Below are positions 59,862 through 64,000 of a DNA stretch of 64,000 bases, one piece after another (within the stretch, counting starts at the first letter, position 1; each line of letters starts with the position of its first letter). The notes below the pieces were generated by a model, which worked only from the letters and a program-made list of their open reading frames with translations, ran no database searches and was not told the DNA's origin. The translations under genes and the position numbers were made by a program. The stretch comes from Massilia sp. Root133. GTDB lineage: Bacteria > Pseudomonadota > Gammaproteobacteria > Burkholderiales > Burkholderiaceae_D. The DNA lies in contig NZ_LMEW01000023.1 in assembly GCF_001426525.1 (NCBI RefSeq), forward strand, positions 310,001 through 374,000, read 5' to 3'.

Positions 59862-60206
59862 ATGCTTGTAACATTCAAATCGAAAGCCGCTGCCGATGTC
59901 TTGATGCTCGACCGTCACGCGCAAAAGGCGCTCGCGCCGTTCGGCAAGTGCACGGCCATCGGCTATTTTTCTGTCGGCGAGCTGGACAACGTGATCGGCG
60001 TACTGGAAGCGACGACGGCGGAAGGCAAGCACCATGCGGCGACACTCGCCTTGGCGCAGGACATTGAATTGCATCACGCCGCTGAGGGCGTGAATCATTT
60101 TCCGCAAGTGCAGGAAGCGGTCGATTTCTCGGCGCATTTGTTTCCGCTGCTGGAAATGATGCGGGCAGCGCGGCGCACGGACAGCGTCGTCACCTGGAAT
60201 AGTTGA
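59862..60206 (+). CDS. DUF1840 family protein
   Basis: Small cytosolic protein of 114 residues. It begins MLVTFKSKAAADVLML and has ALAPFGK, AEGKHHAATLALAQDIELHH and FPLLEMMRAA; the start and the C-terminal helix match DUF1840. ATG 59862 follows GAGGA. The function is not known to me. Its 5' region (59527-59861) is unusually AT-rich with several T and A runs; no clear promoter pair was picked out there. Confidence 0.85.
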   Translation: MLVTFKSKAAADVLMLDRHAQKALAPFGKCTAIGYFSVGELDNVIGVLEATTAEGKHHAATLALAQDIELHHAAEGVNHFPQVQEAVDFSAHLFPLLEMMRAARRTDSVVTWNS

Positions 60207-60278
60207 TGTATCGGTATTGCGTCCTGGCCCGGCGACGTCGCGTACTCCCGACGTCGACCGGGCACGGTGGCCTGCGTC

Positions 60279-62726
60279 TTACGGCCTTGCCGCGTACAGC
60301 CCGAATTCGCCAAGATCCGTAAAGCCGGTGTCGCCGTTATTGGACGTGATATTGAGCCGGTACCAGCGATACGCGCCCGGACTCGCGACCGTATAGCTGT
60401 TCTGCTGGAAACGGTTGGCGAACGCCTGGCCGGCTTGCGTGTCGAGCGTCGTCCAGGTGACGCCGTCGTTCGAGCCCTGGAACTGCCAGTCCTTCGGATC
60501 GCGCCCGATCTTGTCGAAGGAGCTGACGACCGTGTAGCGCTGGACGGTCTCCGCGTGGCCGAGGTCGTACTGCAGCCAGCCCATCACGCCCGAGTAGAAC
60601 CATTCCGTCCCCGAGTTCCGGTCGAAGGCGTTGCCGGCATTGGCCGCGTTGTTCCTGCTGTCGTTGGGCGTGCCGCCGGTGGCCACGTGCACCAGCGGAC
60701 GGACCGGCGTGGCGCTGTCCTCGGGAGAATTCGCGCTCGTGCCGGCCGCGTTCGTCGCCGTGATGGCGTAGTAATAGGTCGTGCCGTTGGCCACCGACGT
60801 GTCGATGTAGCTGCTGCCCGCGACGTTGGCCGCGATGGTCGTGTAGGGGCCGCCGCTGGACGTGGCGCGCAGCACCGCGTAGCCGGTGGCGCCGAACGAC
60901 TGCTGCCAGCGCAGCGGGACGGCGCCGTCGCCCGGCTCGGCCAGCAGCGTCGCGGGCGCGGCGGGGATGGCGGCCGGCGCGCCACCGCCGCCGCCCGTGA
61001 TTTGCACGTTGCTGAAGGTGGAGGTATTCAGTGTGCCGTTGGCGACCGAGGCGACTACCAGGCCGGCATAGATCGTGTCGGGCAGCGGGCCGTCGATGCG
61101 GCCGACGTCGGTGGCGGCCCAGTTGGTACCGTCGGGCGACACGTAGCCGGTGATCATGTTGCCGATGCGCTCGAGTTTCACCCAGTATGAGGCGGTGGAG
61201 CTCGCAATGGGGAGCACCTTGTTTCCGTAGTTATTGCCGCCGTAGACAGCGAGATTCTGCATGTTCTGTTCGGCCTGGATCCGGTTGGTGACGGCCATCC
61301 AGGCGCGCGGGGCGCCCTGCGCAAGGCTCGTGCGCATCATGACGCCTGCTTTCGCGGACGGACTGGTGTTCTGGAGCGACTCCACTTTCGCGATGATGGC
61401 GCCGTCGCCGGTGAGAGCCCGGTAGGCGAAGTGACAGCTGTCGCTCGTGCCCCAGATCTCGGCACCGCCGCCTTTCACGGTCCATGTGCCGTCGGCGTAC
61501 GTGGCCGAGCCGGCCGGGGCGGCACCGCCGATGTCCGCATCGGCAAAGCCCGAGATGATCGAGCTGGTGGCGGGAATGGCGAGTGCCGGCGGGGGCGTCG
61601 CCGTCGACATGTCGACGTCCTTCAGGAACACGAAGCTGCCGCTGTCCACCGGCATCCACTGGCGCCGTTGGGCGATGAACGGTGCCTGCATGCCCTTGCG
61701 GTTGACGTAGGCGTTGTAAATCTGGTTGAGCACGATGTTCCCGCCTCCCCAGCCGTTCCACCCACGGTTCGTGTTGTCGGCGGTGTAGTAGGCGTCGGTG
61801 GTGCCGAACGGGAGGAAGGGCGTGGGCTCGAGCTCGTTCACCCGCGCGAAATATTCGCCCGCCGCCAGCAGGCGGTTGTCGAAATCGGCATAGACGTCGA
61901 TGCCTTGCTTCCACAGCGCTTCGGCGAGCATGACCAGCGATTTGAGCTGTCCGTGGGCGTGCCCCTGGTCGCGCAGGGAGTCGCCGAGCATGCCGATGTC
62001 GTTGGAGCTGCGCAGGCCGATGTGGGCGAGCGTGCGGGTCTGGGCGACGACCCGGTTCAGCAACGCGGTGTCGTCGTTGAAGATGGCCATCAGCCCGAGC
62101 GCGTTGAGGGCCAGCGCGCCCTTGTTGGCGGCGCCGAACATGTTCTCGCCATACGGGTTCGATGCCGGAATCAGGACATTGGCGAAATAGGTTTTCACCG
62201 TGGCCGTGTCGGCGTCCGTCCAGTCCGGCCAGGTGCCGCGCAGGATATCCGCGCCGCCCACGAACATGTAGGCGTAGTCGCCCAGGTCGAGCATCGATTC
62301 GCGGCCCGCGAACTCGGTCTGGACGGTCGCCCACTGCATCAGGATGTCGTGCGCCTTCTTCGCGTAGTCCTTGTTGCCGGTGAAATACCACATCCGCGAC
62401 AGGTTCCAGATCGCGACCATGTCGTTGCGCCATGGCCAGAGATTCACGTCGGGGGCGCGGCTCACGGTCGCGTACGGACCCGCCATGACGTAGGTGAGCC
62501 TGGCCTTGCCGTCGTTCGCCAGCTGGTCGTAGGCGGACTTCCACGGCTGCCTGCCTTGGGCGACGTAGGACTTGAGCGTCATGAGATCGGCGGCGGTGAG
62601 GGGCGTGCCCGGGTGCGTGAAACCGGTGACCTGCGCCACGCCGTCACCCGGGAGCATGGCGGTGCTCAACATGAGCAGCGCAGCGGTCAGACTGGTTCGA
62701 GCAAACATCCTGGAGTTTTTTTTCAT
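60279..62726 (-). CDS. Modular exported alginate-lyase-like protein
   Basis: Secreted or cell-surface protein of 815 residues, probably acting on a uronic acid polysaccharide. After a signal peptide (about 1-32) comes an alpha/alpha-toroid alginate-lyase domain (about 35-375). Its segments include RNDMVAIWNLSRMWYFTGNKDYAKKA, NPYGENMFGAANKGALALNALGLMAIF and SLRDQGHAHGQLKSLVMLAEALW, the last with a His-containing catalytic-like region. Next come a concanavalin-like domain (about 390-580, DUF1349 type), a Fn3 domain (about 590-675) and a C-terminal F5/8-type carbohydrate-binding domain (about 690-812). ATG 62726. Exact polysaccharide is not certain. Confidence 0.88.
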   Translation of the reverse strand: MKKNSRMFARTSLTAALLMLSTAMLPGDGVAQVTGFTHPGTPLTAADLMTLKSYVAQGRQPWKSAYDQLANDGKARLTYVMAGPYATVSRAPDVNLWPWRNDMVAIWNLSRMWYFTGNKDYAKKAHDILMQWATVQTEFAGRESMLDLGDYAYMFVGGADILRGTWPDWTDADTATVKTYFANVLIPASNPYGENMFGAANKGALALNALGLMAIFNDDTALLNRVVAQTRTLAHIGLRSSNDIGMLGDSLRDQGHAHGQLKSLVMLAEALWKQGIDVYADFDNRLLAAGEYFARVNELEPTPFLPFGTTDAYYTADNTNRGWNGWGGGNIVLNQIYNAYVNRKGMQAPFIAQRRQWMPVDSGSFVFLKDVDMSTATPPPALAIPATSSIISGFADADIGGAAPAGSATYADGTWTVKGGGAEIWGTSDSCHFAYRALTGDGAIIAKVESLQNTSPSAKAGVMMRTSLAQGAPRAWMAVTNRIQAEQNMQNLAVYGGNNYGNKVLPIASSTASYWVKLERIGNMITGYVSPDGTNWAATDVGRIDGPLPDTIYAGLVVASVANGTLNTSTFSNVQITGGGGGAPAAIPAAPATLLAEPGDGAVPLRWQQSFGATGYAVLRATSSGGPYTTIAANVAGSSYIDTSVANGTTYYYAITATNAAGTSANSPEDSATPVRPLVHVATGGTPNDSRNNAANAGNAFDRNSGTEWFYSGVMGWLQYDLGHAETVQRYTVVSSFDKIGRDPKDWQFQGSNDGVTWTTLDTQAGQAFANRFQQNSYTVASPGAYRWYRLNITSNNGDTGFTDLGEFGLYAARP

Positions 62727-63078
62727 CGGTAGCCTTCATTAATGAATATCCAAAGGGCGCGCCGGCAGCGCGCCCCGACAATGTCACGTTCAAGGGTATC
62801 CCGGGCGTCCCCGTCGCCTTGCCCGCAGCCTCGCCGTGAGGGGAGGCGGGGTATTCGTTCGAGCATCAAACTATTAAATTATTGCAGTAATATTGCAGCA
62901 CGGCAATAGTTTGCGTATGTATGCGGGTGGGTGTCTCATTAATTTAACATTAACGTAGACTTGATTGTCGTTCATCTTGCAGTGTGTGGACGGGGCGTGG
63001 GAATGTGCGCATTTCCGCAAAACGTACATCTGTTATGTTGGCAACCGCTGTCCGTCCCAAAAAAATAGAAAGGCGCGC
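62727..63078. promoter_or_regulatory. Divergent promoter region with palindromes (352 bp)
   Basis: No gene seen. TTCATTAATGAA (62735-62746) is a perfect palindrome just before the lyase start. GGGCGCGC/GCGCGCCC (62755-62762 with 62768-62775) forms a strong hairpin in its leader. An AT-rich block at 62868-62912 has AAACTATT and AATAGTTT at its ends and two ATTGCAG repeats inside, a plausible operator for both divergent genes. Confidence 0.5.
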
Positions 63079-64000
63079 ATGGCTATCCACAAGTACGCCG
63101 TTCCCCTGCTCGCGGCGATGGCACTTGTGCCGGCGCACGCCTTCGGGAACGAGCCGCCCAAGGTGGTCGTCAAGGGCAGGCACGACCCGTCCACCGTCGT
63201 CGTCAAGGGCGTGCGCGATCCGTCGGCGTGGTTCCGCATCGAGAGCCAGCACCTGATCGTCTATTCGAACGACGATCCCGACGACGTCATCGAGCTGGTC
63301 AACAAGCTGGAACGGCTCGACGCCGTGCTGCGCCTGTACCTGAAGCCGTTCCTGGACGGGCGGGAGGCGCTGCCCAAGCTCACGCTGTACTTCCAGGCCC
63401 GGCCGGACCTGCCGCCGGAGATCGGCGCGGTCGACGGCGCCACCACCAGCTTGACCAGCCGCTGCGCATCCGGGACGCTCGCGTTCACGTTCGGCCAGGC
63501 GAAGAGCTGGAAGCTGGACAATGCGTCGCTGCTTCGTCCGGAAGACGATTACACGCTGATGACGAACTTCGTCGTGTACGCGGACACGTTCCTGTACCGC
63601 CATACCCGCATCCGCGCGCCCGCATGGTTCCTTACCGGCTTCGACGCGTATTTCGGCGGCATGCGCTTCACCGACGACCAGATGCTGGTCGGCCGCGATG
63701 CGGGCACCTCCTACAACCTGCTACAGGAGATCGACGAGGGCCGGACCAGGCGGCTGCGGTTCGACGACGTCCTGCACGACCGAACGGTGCCCGGGATGTT
63801 CAAGGTCGGCACGAACGGGTATTACCGGCAATGGGAATTTCTCGCGCGCTCGTTCAACCTCGTGCACTACATGCTCTCGTCCGAGGAGAACCGCAACAAG
63901 ATGGGGAAGTATCTCGAGCGGGTCAACGAAGGCAGCGATTCCGCCGACGCGTTTGCCGACGTCTTCGGCCTGTCGGGACAAGAGCTCGACGCCGCGATGT
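63079..64000 (+). CDS. Exported protein, degenerate gluzincin-like (cut by window edge)
   Basis: The frame is open to the window end (307 codons), so the C-terminus is missing. A signal peptide (about 1-23) is followed by a tandem motif VVVKGxxDPS occurring twice in a row (about residues 30-52). Next comes a domain with WFRIESQHLIVYSNDD, then a helix-rich part with YADTFLYRHTRIRAPAWFLTGFDAYFGGM. Related exported proteins have YAHHFM...PAWFVEGFAEYF at that place, a gluzincin-type zinc site; here both His and the EGFAEY Glu are changed, so it is probably not a peptidase. ATG 63079 follows GAAAGG. Confidence 0.7.
   Translation, partial: MAIHKYAVPLLAAMALVPAHAFGNEPPKVVVKGRHDPSTVVVKGVRDPSAWFRIESQHLIVYSNDDPDDVIELVNKLERLDAVLRLYLKPFLDGREALPKLTLYFQARPDLPPEIGAVDGATTSLTSRCASGTLAFTFGQAKSWKLDNASLLRPEDDYTLMTNFVVYADTFLYRHTRIRAPAWFLTGFDAYFGGMRFTDDQMLVGRDAGTSYNLLQEIDEGRTRRLRFDDVLHDRTVPGMFKVGTNGYYRQWEFLARSFNLVHYMLSSEENRNKMGKYLERVNEGSDSADAFADVFGLSGQELDAAM

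Overview
The window is a GC-rich chromosomal stretch from a betaproteobacterium, most likely an Oxalobacteraceae member close to Massilia. This is inferred from the glucokinase-RpiR fusion genes, the holC-DUF2486 pair, the small Trp-rich TIGR04438-type protein, the zapA-6S RNA-EVE order, large TIGR01782-type TonB receptors, and families of short palindromic extragenic repeats. No rRNA, tRNA, CRISPR array, prophage or intact insertion sequence was seen.

Positions 1-12170 and 24950-31360 look like two halves of a maltodextrin/starch system. The first holds two TonB-dependent receptors, a DEAD-box helicase, an SLC45-like sugar transporter, phosphoglucomutase and a MalS-like amylase. The second holds a pullulanase divergent from an alpha-glucosidase that overlaps a glucokinase-RpiR gene. 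A related 15-bp box (TGTAGT...ACTACA type) lies before the second receptor, before the transporter operon and in the pullulanase/glucosidase divergent region, so these units may form one regulon of the HexR-like fusion protein. A paralogous glucokinase-RpiR gene sits at 16631.

Positions 12180-24890 hold a DctB-like kinase and FixJ/NarL-type regulator divergent from a KgtP-like dicarboxylate transporter, an EamA permease, a YCII protein, a stand-alone FabF divergent from an AraC regulator, a pectinesterase-like protein and an alcohol dehydrogenase. Positions 31360-37300 hold fsr with a NimR-like regulator, a lipoprotein, a serine hydrolase and a decayed TonB receptor.

Positions 37440-51440 are mostly housekeeping: groES-groEL with a perfect CIRCE and consensus promoter, a zapB-like gene with zapA, 6S RNA with its own promoter and terminator, an EVE protein, lgt, a LysR regulator, ilvD, a cytochrome c, a LivK-type binding protein, holC-DUF2486, oligopeptidase A and folD. 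Positions 51850-57860 carry the pyruvate dehydrogenase operon aceE-aceF-lpdA, with an extra lipoyl domain on E3. The right end holds an S41 peptidase lying between two copies of the lpdA terminator, a six-cysteine exported protein, DUF1840, a modular alginate-lyase-like protein and a truncated exported protein.

Seven related palindromic repeats lie between genes (10430, 31364, 41101, 44681, 47689, 51551, 54561), with two further repeat types at 7165 and 12182.
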